Assembly: GCF_029868325.1 (NCBI RefSeq)
Contig: NZ_JARWNW010000251.1
Coordinates: forward strand, 1 to 64,000
Source: Nocardia carnea
GTDB taxonomy: Bacteria; Actinomycetota; Actinomycetes; Mycobacteriales; Mycobacteriaceae
Reading direction: 5' to 3'
DNA length: 64,000 nt
Part shown: in pieces, positions 43,103 to 51,886 of the stretch
Layout: the number at the start of each line of letters is the position of its first letter
Position numbering within the stretch: position 1 is the first letter of the stretch
The notes under the pieces: model-generated
What the model was told of the DNA's origin: nothing
Databases searched by the model: none
The model's input: only the letters and a program-made list of their open reading frames with translations
Program-made: the position numbers and the translations under genes

Positions 43103-43918
43103 TCAGGCACCCGTCGCCACAGGCCGTTTCGAATCGTGCGCCCACTGCGACCACGACCCCGGATACAGGGCGGCCTCCACACCCACCACCGCGAGTGCCG
43201 CGATCGCATGCGCGGCAGTGATGCCCGAACCGCAGTACACCGCGACCGGTTCACCGCCGAGGTCGTGGTATCGGCGGCGCAGCAGTTCCGCCGGCAGGAA
43301 ACAGCCGTCCTCATCGAGATTCTCGCTGGTCGGAGCGCTGATTGCACCGGGGATATGCCCCGCCCGGGGATCGACGGGTTCCTGTTCCCCGCGATACCGT
43401 TCGGCGGCCCGGGCATCGATCAGCACACCTTCCCAGCGGGCGGCGGCGTCGGCATCGATCACCGGCAGCCGGCCGGGGTCGAGTTCGATATCGCCGAGTT
43501 CGGGATCCGGTTCCACGCCGGTCGCCAGGTCGCCGCCGCTGCGCAGCCATGCGGGCAGCCCGCCGTCGAGGATGCGCACATCGGTGATCCCGGCCCAGCG
43601 CAACAGCCACCACGCCCGCGCGGCCGACATACCGCCGAGGGCGTCGTAGACAACGACCGGATCCCCCGCGCACAGGCCCCAGCTGCGGGCGCATTTCTGG
43701 AGCTGCTCCGGGTCCGGCAGCGGATGCCGGCCCTGGGCCGGGGTGGGTAATGCGGCGAGTTCGGTGTCGAGGTCGACGAACACCGCGCCCGGGATATGGC
43801 CGTTCTGGTACTGCTGAGGCCCCTCCGGGTCACCCAGCTGCCAGCGGACGTCCAGCAGGCGCAGGTTTTCTTCCGTTGATTCCCGGAGTTCTTCAGCCGA
43901 GATCAGTACCGCGTTCAC
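43103..43918 (-). CDS. Sulfurtransferase (two-domain rhodanese)
   Basis: 271-residue thiosulfate or 3-mercaptopyruvate sulfurtransferase. Two tandem rhodanese domains are seen. The inactive N-terminal one has LLDVRWQLGDPEG, GHIPGAVFVDLDTELA and VVVYDALGGMSAARAWWLLRWAG, with Asp in place of the catalytic Cys. The active C-terminal one has LIDARAAERYRGEQEPVDPRAGHIPGA and the persulfide cysteine loop VYCGSGITAAH. CGSG resembles mercaptopyruvate-type loops more than CRKGVT thiosulfate types. The GTG start behind GAGGAGCTGCG is preferred over an upstream ATG (43957). It lies just downstream of the bkd operon on the same strand. Confidence 0.9.
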   Translation of the reverse strand: MNAVLISAEELRESTEENLRLLDVRWQLGDPEGPQQYQNGHIPGAVFVDLDTELAALPTPAQGRHPLPDPEQLQKCARSWGLCAGDPVVVYDALGGMSAARAWWLLRWAGITDVRILDGGLPAWLRSGGDLATGVEPDPELGDIELDPGRLPVIDADAAARWEGVLIDARAAERYRGEQEPVDPRAGHIPGAISAPTSENLDEDGCFLPAELLRRRYHDLGGEPVAVYCGSGITAAHAIAALAVVGVEAALYPGSWSQWAHDSKRPVATGA

Positions 43919-44022
43919 CGCAGCTCCTCGTCCAAGAGTCTGGAACAGTTTTTTCACCGTACGCGCGCGTGCTCTGCCGCGTCCATGCGGCCACCGCAGA
44001 GTTCACCTATCTGCGGGCCTGC

Positions 44023-45603
44023 TCAGATCCGGGCGAGCAGGGTCAGCGGATCTTCCAGCGCACCGGCGACCGTGGCCAGGAACCGGGCCGCCAGTTCACC
44101 GTCGATCATGCGGTGGTCGAAGCTCAGCGTCAGCGTGACCACCGACCGCACGGCCAGCTCGCCGCGGAACACCCACGGTCGCGAGTTCACCGCACCGACG
44201 CACAGAATCGCCGCCTCACCCGGGTTGACCAGCGGCGTCCCCGATTCGACCCCGAAAACGCCGACGTTGGAGATCGTGAACGTCCCGCCCCGCAGCTCGG
44301 ACAGCCCGGCCCGGCCGTCGCGGGCGGTCTGCGCCAGCCAGCCGATCTCCCGGCACAGTTCCCGCAGGCTCAGCGTCTGTGCGTCCTTGATGTTGGGTAC
44401 GAGCAGTCCGCGCTCGGTGGCCACCGCGATACCCAGGTTGACGAAATACCTGGTGACGATCTCCGAATTCGCCTCGTCCCAGTAGGTGTTGATCCCGGGA
44501 TATTCGGCCAGCGCGGCAAGAACCGATTTCGCGACCAAGGCGAGCGGCGTGGGGGTCAGCCCCTCGAATGTCTTGGTGGCGCGCAGATGATCCAGCAGTT
44601 CCAGCGACGCCGTGATATCGACCGTGCTGGAGGTGGACGCCTGCGGGATCGTGCGGGCGCTGGCGACCATGGCGGCCGCGGTCCGTTTCCGGATTCCGGA
44701 GATCGGCGTGCGCTCCTCCCGGACCGATCCGTCGGCCCGCTGCCCGATCCGCGCGACCTCCTCGGCGGCGTGCTCGCGCGGTGCGGGTTCCGATACCGGC
44801 ACCGCACCGCGAACATCGGCGACGGTGACCGCGCCTTCCGGCCCGGATCCGGCCACGTACCAGAGGTCGATCCCCAACTCCCGCGCCAGCTTTCGCGCAC
44901 CGGGGGTGGCGGAGACCCGCCCGCCGCCGACCCCCGAGCCCAGGGTGTCCCCGCCGTGTGGTGCACCGGGCGGCGCCGCCCCGCCGCGGTCCCCAGCTGC
45001 CGCATCGGGCCGAGTACCCCGTGCGGTCTCGGCCGGCGAACGAGCACCCGCATCAGCACGGGTGCCGCCAAAGGCCTCCGTATGCTCCGCGCCCACCGGG
45101 GCCGACGTTTCCTCGGCGGCACCGGCTCCTTGCACAGGCGCTGCGGCCGTCTCGTCCGCCACCCCCGCATCCGCGCCGATGACACCCCCCTCGTAGTCGA
45201 CCCCGGCGGTCGTCGTTTCCGCAGGTGGAGCGGATGCCGCGGCACGCATGCGGCGCCGGCGCGACGGCTGATTCTCCGTCTCCGGCCCATAGCCCACCAA
45301 CACCGACGTGCGACCGTTGCCCTCCGGTGCGGGCGTGCTGCTACGGATCCGCAGCAGCGGCGCCCCGACCTCGATCGTCGACCCGGGTTCGGCGAGCAGT
45401 TCCACCACGGTGCCCGCGAACGGCGAGGGCAGCGCGACCACCGCCTTCGCGGTTTCCACCTCGGCGATGGTCTGGTTCAACTCGACCTCGTCGCCCACCG
45501 CGACGGTCCAGTTCTGCAGTTCGGCGTCGGTGAGCCCCTCGCCTAGGTCGGGCAGCCGGAACTCCAGGATCTCGCCCGATTCGGCGGTAGCGGCATCGTC
45601 CAC
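44023..45603 (-). CDS. bkdC: Branched-chain 2-oxoacid dehydrogenase E2 component
   Basis: Dihydrolipoyl acyltransferase of 526 residues, the core of the branched-chain (or related) 2-oxoacid dehydrogenase complex. Domains in order: lipoyl domain (about 12-85) with lipoyl lysine in EVETAKAVV (about Lys53); a long Ala/Pro/Gly-rich hinge; peripheral E3/E1-binding domain (ARKLARELGIDLWYVAGSGPEGAVTVADV); and the catalytic domain ending LSFDHRMIDGELAARFL with the His and Asp of HRMIDG. The start chosen is the GTG at 45603, eight bases after GGAGG; GTG at 45612 sits inside that site. It is third in the bkdA-bkdB-bkdC operon; no E3 gene is present. Confidence 0.92.
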   Translation of the reverse strand: MDDAATAESGEILEFRLPDLGEGLTDAELQNWTVAVGDEVELNQTIAEVETAKAVVALPSPFAGTVVELLAEPGSTIEVGAPLLRIRSSTPAPEGNGRTSVLVGYGPETENQPSRRRRMRAAASAPPAETTTAGVDYEGGVIGADAGVADETAAAPVQGAGAAEETSAPVGAEHTEAFGGTRADAGARSPAETARGTRPDAAAGDRGGAAPPGAPHGGDTLGSGVGGGRVSATPGARKLARELGIDLWYVAGSGPEGAVTVADVRGAVPVSEPAPREHAAEEVARIGQRADGSVREERTPISGIRKRTAAAMVASARTIPQASTSSTVDITASLELLDHLRATKTFEGLTPTPLALVAKSVLAALAEYPGINTYWDEANSEIVTRYFVNLGIAVATERGLLVPNIKDAQTLSLRELCREIGWLAQTARDGRAGLSELRGGTFTISNVGVFGVESGTPLVNPGEAAILCVGAVNSRPWVFRGELAVRSVVTLTLSFDHRMIDGELAARFLATVAGALEDPLTLLARI

Positions 45604-45641
45604 GGTGGGCACCTCCGGCTGGCGTCAGGGTGGCGGGGCAC

Positions 45642-46616
45642 TCAGGCGGCAAGTGTGCTGTCGACCGCCGCCAGGATGCGGTCCGGATCGGGCAGGTGAT
45701 GCTTTTCGAGCTTAGCCGGAGGATAGGGAATATCGAATCCGCCGACCCGCCGGACCGGTGCTTCGAGTCGATAGAAACAACGTTCGGTGATCCGGGCCGC
45801 GATCTCCGCGCCGATTCCGCCGGTGACCGGCGCTTCGTGCACCACGATCAGCCGGCCGGTCCGGTCCACCGATTCGGCGATGGTGTCGATATCCAGTGGC
45901 GCCAGGCTGCGCAGATCGATCACTTCGAGCGAAATGCCCTCTTCTGTAGCGATTTTCGCCGCGGTCATCGCGGTGGCGACAGTACCTCCGTAGGCGACGA
46001 GGGTGGCGTCCGACCCCGGTACGCAGACCCGGGCCCGGTCCAGCGGCAGCGAATCCGTTGCGGCGGGATCGAGTTCGGCCTTGTCCCAGTAGCGGCGTTT
46101 GGGTTCGAAGAAGATCACCGGATCGTCCAGCGCGATCGCCTGGCGGATCATCGTATAGGCGTCGGCCGGGTTGCTCGGCGAAACCACCCGCAGGCCCGCG
46201 GTATGCGCGAAGTAGGCCTCCGGCGATTCGGAATGGTGTTCGACGGAACCGATCCCGCCGCCGAACGGGATCCGGATCGTGAGCGGAGCGCTCACCTTGC
46301 CCCGTGTCCGGTAATGGATTTTGGCCACCTGCGAGACGATCTGATCGAAGGCCGGGTAGACGAAGCCGTCGAACTGGATCTCGCATACCGGCCGATAACC
46401 GCGCAGTGCCATCCCGAACGCCGTGCCCACGATGCCGGATTCGGCCAGCGGCGTATCGATGACGCGGCGGTCGCCGAAATCCTTCTGCAGCGTATCGGTC
46501 ACCCGGAACACACCACCCAGCCGGCCGATGTCCTCACCCATCAGCACCACCTTGGGATCGTCCTCCAGGGCGGTGCGCAACCCAGCGTTGAGCGCCGCGG
46601 CGAATGTGGTGATCAT
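45642..46616 (-). CDS. bkdB: Branched-chain 2-oxoacid dehydrogenase E1 beta
   Basis: 324-residue transketolase-fold beta subunit of the E1 decarboxylase. Signature segments include VVLMGEDIGRLGGVFRVTDTL, DTPLAESGIVGTAFGMALRGYRPV (with the cofactor-contacting Glu), QFDGFVYPAFDQIVSQVAK and VHEAPVTGGIGAEIAARI. The ATG overlaps the E1alpha stop (ATGA), which ensures equal production of the two subunits. Substrate is most likely the 2-oxoacids from valine, leucine and isoleucine, feeding the valine operon at 30.5-35.2 kb. Pyruvate dehydrogenase is less likely because the E1 here is of the split alpha/beta type. Confidence 0.94.
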   Translation of the reverse strand: MITTFAAALNAGLRTALEDDPKVVLMGEDIGRLGGVFRVTDTLQKDFGDRRVIDTPLAESGIVGTAFGMALRGYRPVCEIQFDGFVYPAFDQIVSQVAKIHYRTRGKVSAPLTIRIPFGGGIGSVEHHSESPEAYFAHTAGLRVVSPSNPADAYTMIRQAIALDDPVIFFEPKRRYWDKAELDPAATDSLPLDRARVCVPGSDATLVAYGGTVATAMTAAKIATEEGISLEVIDLRSLAPLDIDTIAESVDRTGRLIVVHEAPVTGGIGAEIAARITERCFYRLEAPVRRVGGFDIPYPPAKLEKHHLPDPDRILAAVDSTLAA

Positions 46617-47740
46617 GAGCGGACTCCTTCCTCGCGCAGGGTGGGCGCGACGTTCTCGCCGGCGGCCGGGTCGTCGGCCAGGTACTCGGCGTAGTCGCGG
46701 CGCTGGGCCGCGACGAGGTGATGCGGTGTCGCGTAGACGTGGTCGAACAATTCCAGCGGTTCGGGATCGGGCATGGCCAGCGTGGCCGACCGGATCCGGT
46801 GCGCCACCTCGTCCGCGCGTTCGTCCACCCGCCGCTGCCCGGCCGGATCGAACAGGCCCTCGCGTTCGAGCAGCCGCCGCATCCGCAGGATCGGATCGCG
46901 GCGGGCCCAGTCCCCGGTTTCGGCGGAGGTGCGGTAGCGGGTCGGGTCGTCGGCGGTGGTGTGCGGGCCCATGCGGTAGGTGATGGCCTCGATGAAGGAG
47001 GGACCGCCACCAGTGCGGGCGCGGGCGGCGGCCCGGCGGGTGACGGCCAGGACCGCCAGCACATCGTTACCGTCCACCCGGGTCGCCGGGATCCCATGAC
47101 CCACCGCTCGCTGCGCGATCGGGGTCGCGCTCTGCAGATGTACGGGTTCGCTGATCGCCCAGTGGTTGTTCTGGCAGAAGAACACGACCGGGGCGCTCCA
47201 GGTGGAGGCGAAGGTCAGGGCCTCGGCGATATCGCCCTGGCTGGTGGCGCCGTCACCGAAGTAGGCGATGGTGGCGATCTCCGCACCTTCCAGGTGGGCG
47301 GCGTAGGCGTAACCGGTGGCGTGCAGGCCCTGCGCGCCCACCACGATCGCCGGGTTGGTCATATTGATCTCCGCCGGATCCCACGACGAATGCGCGACCC
47401 CGCGCCACATCGGGGTGATAGCTCCCGGGTCCACTCCGCGGCAGTACGCGACCGCCGCTTCGCGGTAACTGCTGAAGACGTAGTCGTCGGGCTGTAGCGC
47501 GTGTGCCGAACCGACCTGCGCGGCTTCCTGCCCCTCCCCCGGCGCCCACAGACCCAGCTGGCCCTGCCGGGCCAAGGCGACGGCCTCGGTATCGATCCGC
47601 CGGCTCACCACCAGATCTTCGTAGAGCTGCCACAGGTCATCCGGTCCGATATCGGCGACCAGGGCCTGATATTCGGGGTTGTGCACCCGAGCGCCGTCGG
47701 GCTGGATCAGTTGCACCGGATACTCGGTTGTGCCGGGCAT
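46613..47740 (-). CDS. bkdA: Branched-chain 2-oxoacid dehydrogenase E1 alpha
   Basis: 375-residue ThDP-binding alpha subunit. It carries the thiamine-diphosphate motif GDGATSQGDIAEALTFAS ending in CQNNHWAIS, the phosphorylation-loop-like region YRMGPHTTADDPTRYR, and QGLHATGYAYAAHLEG. The N-terminal IDTEAVALARQGQLGLWAPGEGQEAAQVG is closest to branched-chain E1alpha proteins. The ATG follows GAGGAGGCGAGGCCG. It heads the operon and is divergent from an Lrp-type regulator 144 bases away, the classical arrangement for regulated branched-chain catabolism. Confidence 0.94.
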   Translation of the reverse strand: MPGTTEYPVQLIQPDGARVHNPEYQALVADIGPDDLWQLYEDLVVSRRIDTEAVALARQGQLGLWAPGEGQEAAQVGSAHALQPDDYVFSSYREAAVAYCRGVDPGAITPMWRGVAHSSWDPAEINMTNPAIVVGAQGLHATGYAYAAHLEGAEIATIAYFGDGATSQGDIAEALTFASTWSAPVVFFCQNNHWAISEPVHLQSATPIAQRAVGHGIPATRVDGNDVLAVLAVTRRAAARARTGGGPSFIEAITYRMGPHTTADDPTRYRTSAETGDWARRDPILRMRRLLEREGLFDPAGQRRVDERADEVAHRIRSATLAMPDPEPLELFDHVYATPHHLVAAQRRDYAEYLADDPAAGENVAPTLREEGVRS

Positions 47741-47871
47741 CGGCCTCGCCTCCTCACGCGGGTCACGCGCTGATGTGGCCTACAACACACAGCATCCACG
47801 CCTAGGCGAACTGCGCAAGTCTCGATCCGGCAACTGAGCATTCCGCACGGTTTTGGACCGCCATTTGCTGT

Positions 47872-47877
47872 CATACT
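47872..47877 (+). promoter_or_regulatory. Putative -10 box of the Lrp-type regulator
   Basis: CATACT, preceded by TG (an extended -10, TGTCATACT), ends seven bases before the ATG at 47885, so the message is probably leaderless. The 144-base divergent spacer to bkdA would also hold the bkd promoter and the Lrp binding sites; no clean palindrome was identified. Confidence 0.35.
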
Positions 47878-47884
47878 GCGCTTT

Positions 47885-48379
47885 ATGACCAGCCAGGAAA
47901 GCACCGACCCGGTACTGGACGCCACGGACGCGCGACTACTGCTCGAACTGACCGCCAGCCCCCGCGCCACCGGCGTCGAGCTGGCCGCGCGGCTCGGACT
48001 CTCCCGCAATACAGTGCAGGCCCGGCTCGCGCGCTGGGAAGCCGCCGGCGTCCTGCGCAGTTTCGAACTCCGGGTGCAGCCGCGCGCGCTCGGGTACCGG
48101 CTGTCCGCATTCGTCGCGGTGGTCGTGGACCAGCATCGCCTCGACGCCGTGGTCGACGAATTGGCCGAGGTACCGGAGGTGACCGAGGCATGCGGTATGA
48201 CCGGCCCGACCGATCTCACGGTCCGCGTGGTCGCCCGCGATGCCGACGATCTCTATCGGATCGCCGGCCAGATCCTGAAGATCCCCGGCGTGGTCCGCAC
48301 CAATATGACACTGGTGATGCAGGAACTGGTCGGCCCCCGCACCGCCCCGCTGCTCCGCCGCCTGGCCGAGCGGGACTGA
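47885..48379 (+). CDS. Lrp/AsnC family regulator (probable regulator of the bkd operon)
   Basis: 164-residue feast/famine regulator. N-terminal helix-turn-helix (ATDARLLLELTASPRATGVELAARLGLSRNTVQARLARWEAAG) is followed by the RAM ligand-binding domain (YRLSAFVAVVVDQHRLDAVVDELAEVPEVTEACGMTGPTDLTVRVVARDADDLYRI). It is divergent from bkdA, as bkdR is from the bkd genes in other bacteria, so sensing of a branched-chain amino acid and control of the bkd operon is the likely role. That assignment is by position, not by sequence. The gene probably has a leaderless message. Confidence 0.9.
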   Translation: MTSQESTDPVLDATDARLLLELTASPRATGVELAARLGLSRNTVQARLARWEAAGVLRSFELRVQPRALGYRLSAFVAVVVDQHRLDAVVDELAEVPEVTEACGMTGPTDLTVRVVARDADDLYRIAGQILKIPGVVRTNMTLVMQELVGPRTAPLLRRLAERD

Positions 48380-48447
48380 ACCGCCACGAACCCGCTTATT
48401 AAGCGACATACCTAGGCTTGTGTCGCAGTAAGGGATAAGGTGCCGAT

Positions 48448-49287
48448 ATGGAGCTCTCAGGCACAGCAACCGACACCTTCTCCGGCCGGACCGCCGTAGT
48501 CACCGGCGGCGGCTCCGGTATCGGCGCGGCACTGGCCCGCGGGCTCGCCGGCCACGGCGCGAAGGTCGTCGTCGCCGACCTCGACCCCACCACCGCGGCG
48601 AAGGTCGCGGACGAGATCGGCGACGCCGCGATCTCCGCCGGCGGCGACGCCGCCGACCCCGAGGTGATCGCACAGCTGATCACGGCCGCGGAAACCACCT
48701 TCGGCCCCGTCGACTTCTACTTCGCCAACGCCGGTATCGGCGGCGGCGCAGGCCTGGACAGCACCGACGCGCAATGGTCGGCCGCCCTCGAGGTCAACAC
48801 CCTGGCGCATATCCGCGCCGCCCGCCTCCTCGTCCCCGGCTGGCTGGAACGCGGCAGCGGCTACTTCGTCTCCACCGCCTCCGCCGCCGGCCTGCTCACC
48901 CAACTGGGCTCGGCACCGTACTCGGTCTCCAAACACGCCGCCGTAGGCTTCGCCGAATGGCTGTCGATCACCTACGGCGACAAGGGAATCGGCGTCAGTT
49001 GCATCTGCCCGATGGGCGTGGACACGGCATTGCTCCGGGAAGGCATGATCCCGGAGAACAACGCCGAAGCGGGCCGGTTGGCGATCACCGCCGTGAAATC
49101 CGCAGGCGCCGTACTCAGCGCCGAAGAGGTCGCCGACACAGTCCTCGCCGGGGTCGCGGCGGGCGAATTCCTGATCCTCCCGCACCCCGAAGTCCTGCAG
49201 ATGTACCGGAACAAGGGATCGGACTACGACCGCTGGATCCGCGGCATGCGCCGCTTCCAAGCTGCCCTGGAAAACCCCGGCAACTGA
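48448..49287 (+). CDS. Short-chain dehydrogenase/reductase
   Basis: 279-residue classical SDR. The cofactor motif TAVVTGGGSGIGAALARGLAGHGA (about 15-38) is followed by VVVADLD, where the aspartate suggests NAD(H) preference, then FYFANAGIGGG and the catalytic Ser/Tyr/Lys in STASAAGLLTQLGSAPYSVSKHA. An ATG behind AAGGGATAAGGTGCCGAT begins it. The C-terminal YRNKGSDYDRWIRGMRRFQ is seen in SDRs of uncertain substrate from mycolata. It follows the Lrp gene by 68 bases in the same direction but has its own good ribosome site; the substrate is unknown. Confidence 0.88.
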   Translation: MELSGTATDTFSGRTAVVTGGGSGIGAALARGLAGHGAKVVVADLDPTTAAKVADEIGDAAISAGGDAADPEVIAQLITAAETTFGPVDFYFANAGIGGGAGLDSTDAQWSAALEVNTLAHIRAARLLVPGWLERGSGYFVSTASAAGLLTQLGSAPYSVSKHAAVGFAEWLSITYGDKGIGVSCICPMGVDTALLREGMIPENNAEAGRLAITAVKSAGAVLSAEEVADTVLAGVAAGEFLILPHPEVLQMYRNKGSDYDRWIRGMRRFQAALENPGN

Positions 49288-49427
49288 CCCCAGGGAAATC
49301 ACAATCGCAAGTCCGGCGCCGGCGGCCGATACACCGACCAGCGGTTCTGGAGCTCGGCAGGATCGACGAAGCGCGACGGCTCGACAAACCGGCGGGACTG
49401 TTGGATTACCCCCGGGGCGGGCAGTTG

Positions 49428-50135
49428 TCAGGACTCCGGCGGTGAACCGGCGGCCCTTGCCAGCGCGGCACCCCCGTCAGCAACCGAGGTGTCGTCGTCC
49501 GCCGCATCCTCCTCCCGATTGGGCGGATTCAGAGGGGGAAGCCGCCGTACCAGGACTTCCAATTCCTCGTACATCCGCTTGTTTCCTTGCGCCTCCCGGA
49601 CCGCTTCGACCCAACCGCTGTACTGCTCCCAGGCCTTGATCAGGCGCGCACCGGCTGTGTGGTCGACCACCTCTTGGTCGAAGATCCCCATGTTCACGCC
49701 CGCGGCGATGTTCTCCAAGTACCCGAGGTAGGAGCGCAATCCCATATACTCCTCACTGTTCGGGACTTTCGCCCTTTCCAGGAATCCGTCATCGGCGTGC
49801 ACCTTCGAATACAGGTCGTACTGGCGCGCAATCGTATTACCGATGAATTCCAGCGTATACCGGCGGCATTGGCGTCGATTCTCCTCGATCGCCTCTTCCG
49901 TGGCACGCTCCACCGCTAGTCGCGACTCCTTGACCTGATGCGTAAAAATCCGGATCTGCCATATGAAGCCAGCGCACCCGAGAACAAACGTGGCAATCAT
50001 GACGAAATCTGACACCTCGTCGATTTTAGCGTCAATCCTGTTGCCGCTCAGCGGATTACGACAACCAGTTTCAGCTCTTTCACCAAGACCTGGGGCCGTC
50101 GTCGCCGACGCACCCGGCTGATCCGCCGAGCACAT
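49428..50135 (-). CDS. Membrane-anchored hypothetical protein (DUF4760-like)
   Basis: 235 residues from the ATG at 50135. After a hydrophilic N-terminus comes one hydrophobic helix (FVMIATFVLGCAGFIWQI), then a charged helical cytoplasmic region with IFTHQVKESRLAVERATEEAIEENRRQCRRYTLEFIGN. The remainder has the tryptophan/helix pattern of DUF4760-type proteins (GLRSYLGYLENIAAGVNMGIFDQEVVDHTAGARLIKAWEQYSGWVEAVR). Such proteins are common near mobile and defence regions but their role is unknown. The start is uncertain: the frame is open upstream to 50570 and ATG at 50162 is possible. It flanks a decayed regulator gene. Confidence 0.6.
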   Translation of the reverse strand: MCSADQPGASATTAPGLGERAETGCRNPLSGNRIDAKIDEVSDFVMIATFVLGCAGFIWQIRIFTHQVKESRLAVERATEEAIEENRRQCRRYTLEFIGNTIARQYDLYSKVHADDGFLERAKVPNSEEYMGLRSYLGYLENIAAGVNMGIFDQEVVDHTAGARLIKAWEQYSGWVEAVREAQGNKRMYEELEVLVRRLPPLNPPNREEDAADDDTSVADGGAALARAAGSPPES

Positions 50136-50329
50136 GACCCGGGTAAAACGGGTCCCCAGCATACCCAGCACGTCGCTCAGGATCACCGTGCCCCATCCAG
50201 ATCGCCCGGACCCGTGTCGCATGCACCCTCTCGCCGAACCTACGGACGACGCCCAGGACCATTCACCACTTGTCCGGTCTCGGTGAGGATCGGGGACAGC
50301 ATGTTCAGCGACGCCTTCAACCTGCATGC

Positions 50330-50575
50330 GGGCATGGAGCGGCCCGCCGCGTGATCTCCTTTCAATAGCTGGTTCCAGGCTTGCTGCAAACCTCCGGGTA
50401 TGCCCGCGCGGTCTGATCGAATCGTTTCTCGGCGACGGAAGCACCGAGGACATCGAACAACGTATTCGTACGCGACTGAAGCGCCAGGTGATGGTGTCCC
50501 GCAAGCACGGTCCTCTCCAGCGCGAGGTACTGCTCCACGAGTCCGCCACGCGGCCCGTGATCGGGGTCACCGGAA
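50330..50575 (+). pseudogene. Decayed XRE-type regulator (DUF5753 domain)
   Basis: Plus-strand remnant of the DUF5753 domain that follows the helix-turn-helix in many actinobacterial XRE regulators. One frame reads RVISFQ-stop-LVPGLLQTSGYARAV (the hallmark VPGLLQTxxYARA), then similarity jumps to another frame at LIESFLGDGSTEDIEQRIRT and RLKRQ, ending REVLLHESATRP. An in-frame TAG, a frameshift, and missing N- and C-termini show it is dead. A DUF397 remnant at 25.5 kb belongs to the same kind of gene pair. Confidence 0.7.
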
Positions 50576-50606
50576 ATCATGGCCGCTCGGACGAGACAGC
50601 CGGCCG

Positions 50607-50700
50607 AGGTCAGCCAATTGGCGAACGTAACCGTACGGAAGGCAGACTCACCCCCGAACGAGCACAGCAGTTGCGAGCGATCGGAGTCTCGCTCGACTGA
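50607..50700 (+). pseudogene. Fragment resembling a helicase-associated repeat
   Basis: The frame ending at 50700 reads GERNRTEGRLTPERAQQLRA then IGVSLD and stop. This is like the RxxxxGxLxxERxxxLxxLGxxWD pattern of helicase-associated domains in large actinobacterial/phage helicases. It is only about 30 codons and sits directly behind the DUF5753 remnant, so it looks like a recombination scar. Assignment is tentative. Confidence 0.35.
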
Positions 50701-50766
50701 TCGACCACCCCCGACCGGTGCCTCCAGCCTGCGTTCACCAGATTCAGTCCCCTGCCGCCGAACTGA

Positions 50767-51870
50767 TCATTCTGGGTAGTGGTATTCGATCGCCCTGTCA
50801 TCGAACGGAATACCCTGCCGGCGCAGGCTGTCGACTACCTGCCGAGTGAATCGCCGCGCGGGACGGTAGTGAGTGCTGTGGTCGGAAAGAAGCTGGACGC
50901 GGCCCTGCACGACCTGGATTTCGCCGGCACCGGCGACGGGTTGCCCCGCCAGGAAGCTGGAGTGATGGAAGCGGCCGAGGATATGTTCCGGGGAAGAGTA
51001 GAGGTGGCCATCGGCGTCCATGACGAATATCGCGCGGCCGCCATCGGGAGTCCAGAGAGTCCGTGCCTGGGTGGTATCGAACGGTTGCGTGTGGTCGTTG
51101 TTCCGGTAGACCACTCCGTGGTTCGCAAAGAGCCGATATGAGGCAGCCTTCTCGGTAGTGAGGTAGTCGACGGCCGTGCTACCCCACACCGGATTACCCA
51201 GGATATGTTCACCCCGAAATTCGGGCTGCAACGGCGTGGTGTCATAGACTATGTTTTCATATTCGATTTCTTCGGGAGAAATAACCAGCCGGATCTGTTT
51301 CCGGTCGAGCTCGGAGCCGTCGACCAGTTCCCTCACGATCTCGTGGGCAGGAACAGTTTGGTTCGTTGTGATCAACAGAACGTCCGAGCTATTCTCCCAG
51401 TAGTCCGCAACCAGCAACACCGCCGCTCCGGACCTCAACCGGAGAGGCAAATAGACACCGTATTCCTTGTCATGATAGAAAATTCGTCTCAGCGCATTGC
51501 TTACCGCATGAAATGAGGCATGTATACGCGCCACAGGATGCCCGGACCGCAGAAAATCTACGACAGCCTCACGCGGCAGCAGGAGGTAGGGCAACACCGG
51601 CCAGGGCCTGGCGTCGTCCATTCGCTGGACGACCTCGGCGACGAATGCTCCCATATCTTCCGCGCTGTGCGTGGTAGGGAGAGTGGTCGGCACGGGATAC
51701 CCTTGGCGGATACCATCAGCGAGTATCTGGTATTGCTCCTCCTGGGTCTTGGTTCCTATAGGCCGGCGGAGCAGATCCTTTGCCACCGCATCCGCAAGAC
51801 TGTCATCGAGTTCGCGGGAATGAACACCGTGAATGATAATGTTGACCACACCGGCCCAGGGGCTAACCAC
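50767..51870 (-). CDS. Hypothetical protein with FHHSSF-type C-terminal domain
   Basis: 367-residue protein from a GTG behind TTGGAGGATGTAA. Residues 1-215 are not recognised (for example RIHASFHAVSNALRRIFYHDKEYGVYLPL). Residues about 215-367 are closely paralogous to the neighbouring 150-residue product. They share EFRGEH, GGRAIFVMDADGHLYSS, GRFHHSSFLAGQPVAGAGEI and HYRPARRF. The motif set (VMDxxGxLYxS, F-HHSSFLAG-V-AAGE, SxHYRP) recalls a module known from plant IQM proteins, also found near bacterial secretion-linked genes; that link is from memory. It lies next to a frameshifted CpnT-like gene, so an effector or immunity role is possible. Locally AT-rich for this genome. Confidence 0.6.
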   Translation of the reverse strand: MVSPWAGVVNIIIHGVHSRELDDSLADAVAKDLLRRPIGTKTQEEQYQILADGIRQGYPVPTTLPTTHSAEDMGAFVAEVVQRMDDARPWPVLPYLLLPREAVVDFLRSGHPVARIHASFHAVSNALRRIFYHDKEYGVYLPLRLRSGAAVLLVADYWENSSDVLLITTNQTVPAHEIVRELVDGSELDRKQIRLVISPEEIEYENIVYDTTPLQPEFRGEHILGNPVWGSTAVDYLTTEKAASYRLFANHGVVYRNNDHTQPFDTTQARTLWTPDGGRAIFVMDADGHLYSSPEHILGRFHHSSFLAGQPVAGAGEIQVVQGRVQLLSDHSTHYRPARRFTRQVVDSLRRQGIPFDDRAIEYHYPE

Positions 51871-51886
51871 TTACATCCTCCAATGA

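Larger units (their letters stand above)
50136..50766. other. Region with decayed genes between two minus-strand genes
   Basis: About 630 bases without an intact gene. It contains the XRE/DUF5753 remnant (50330-50575) and, next to it on the same strand, a short piece reading IGERNRTEGRLTPERAQQLR that resembles one helicase-associated repeat (50607-50700). The rest shows no promoter or terminator that I can support. Confidence 0.5.
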
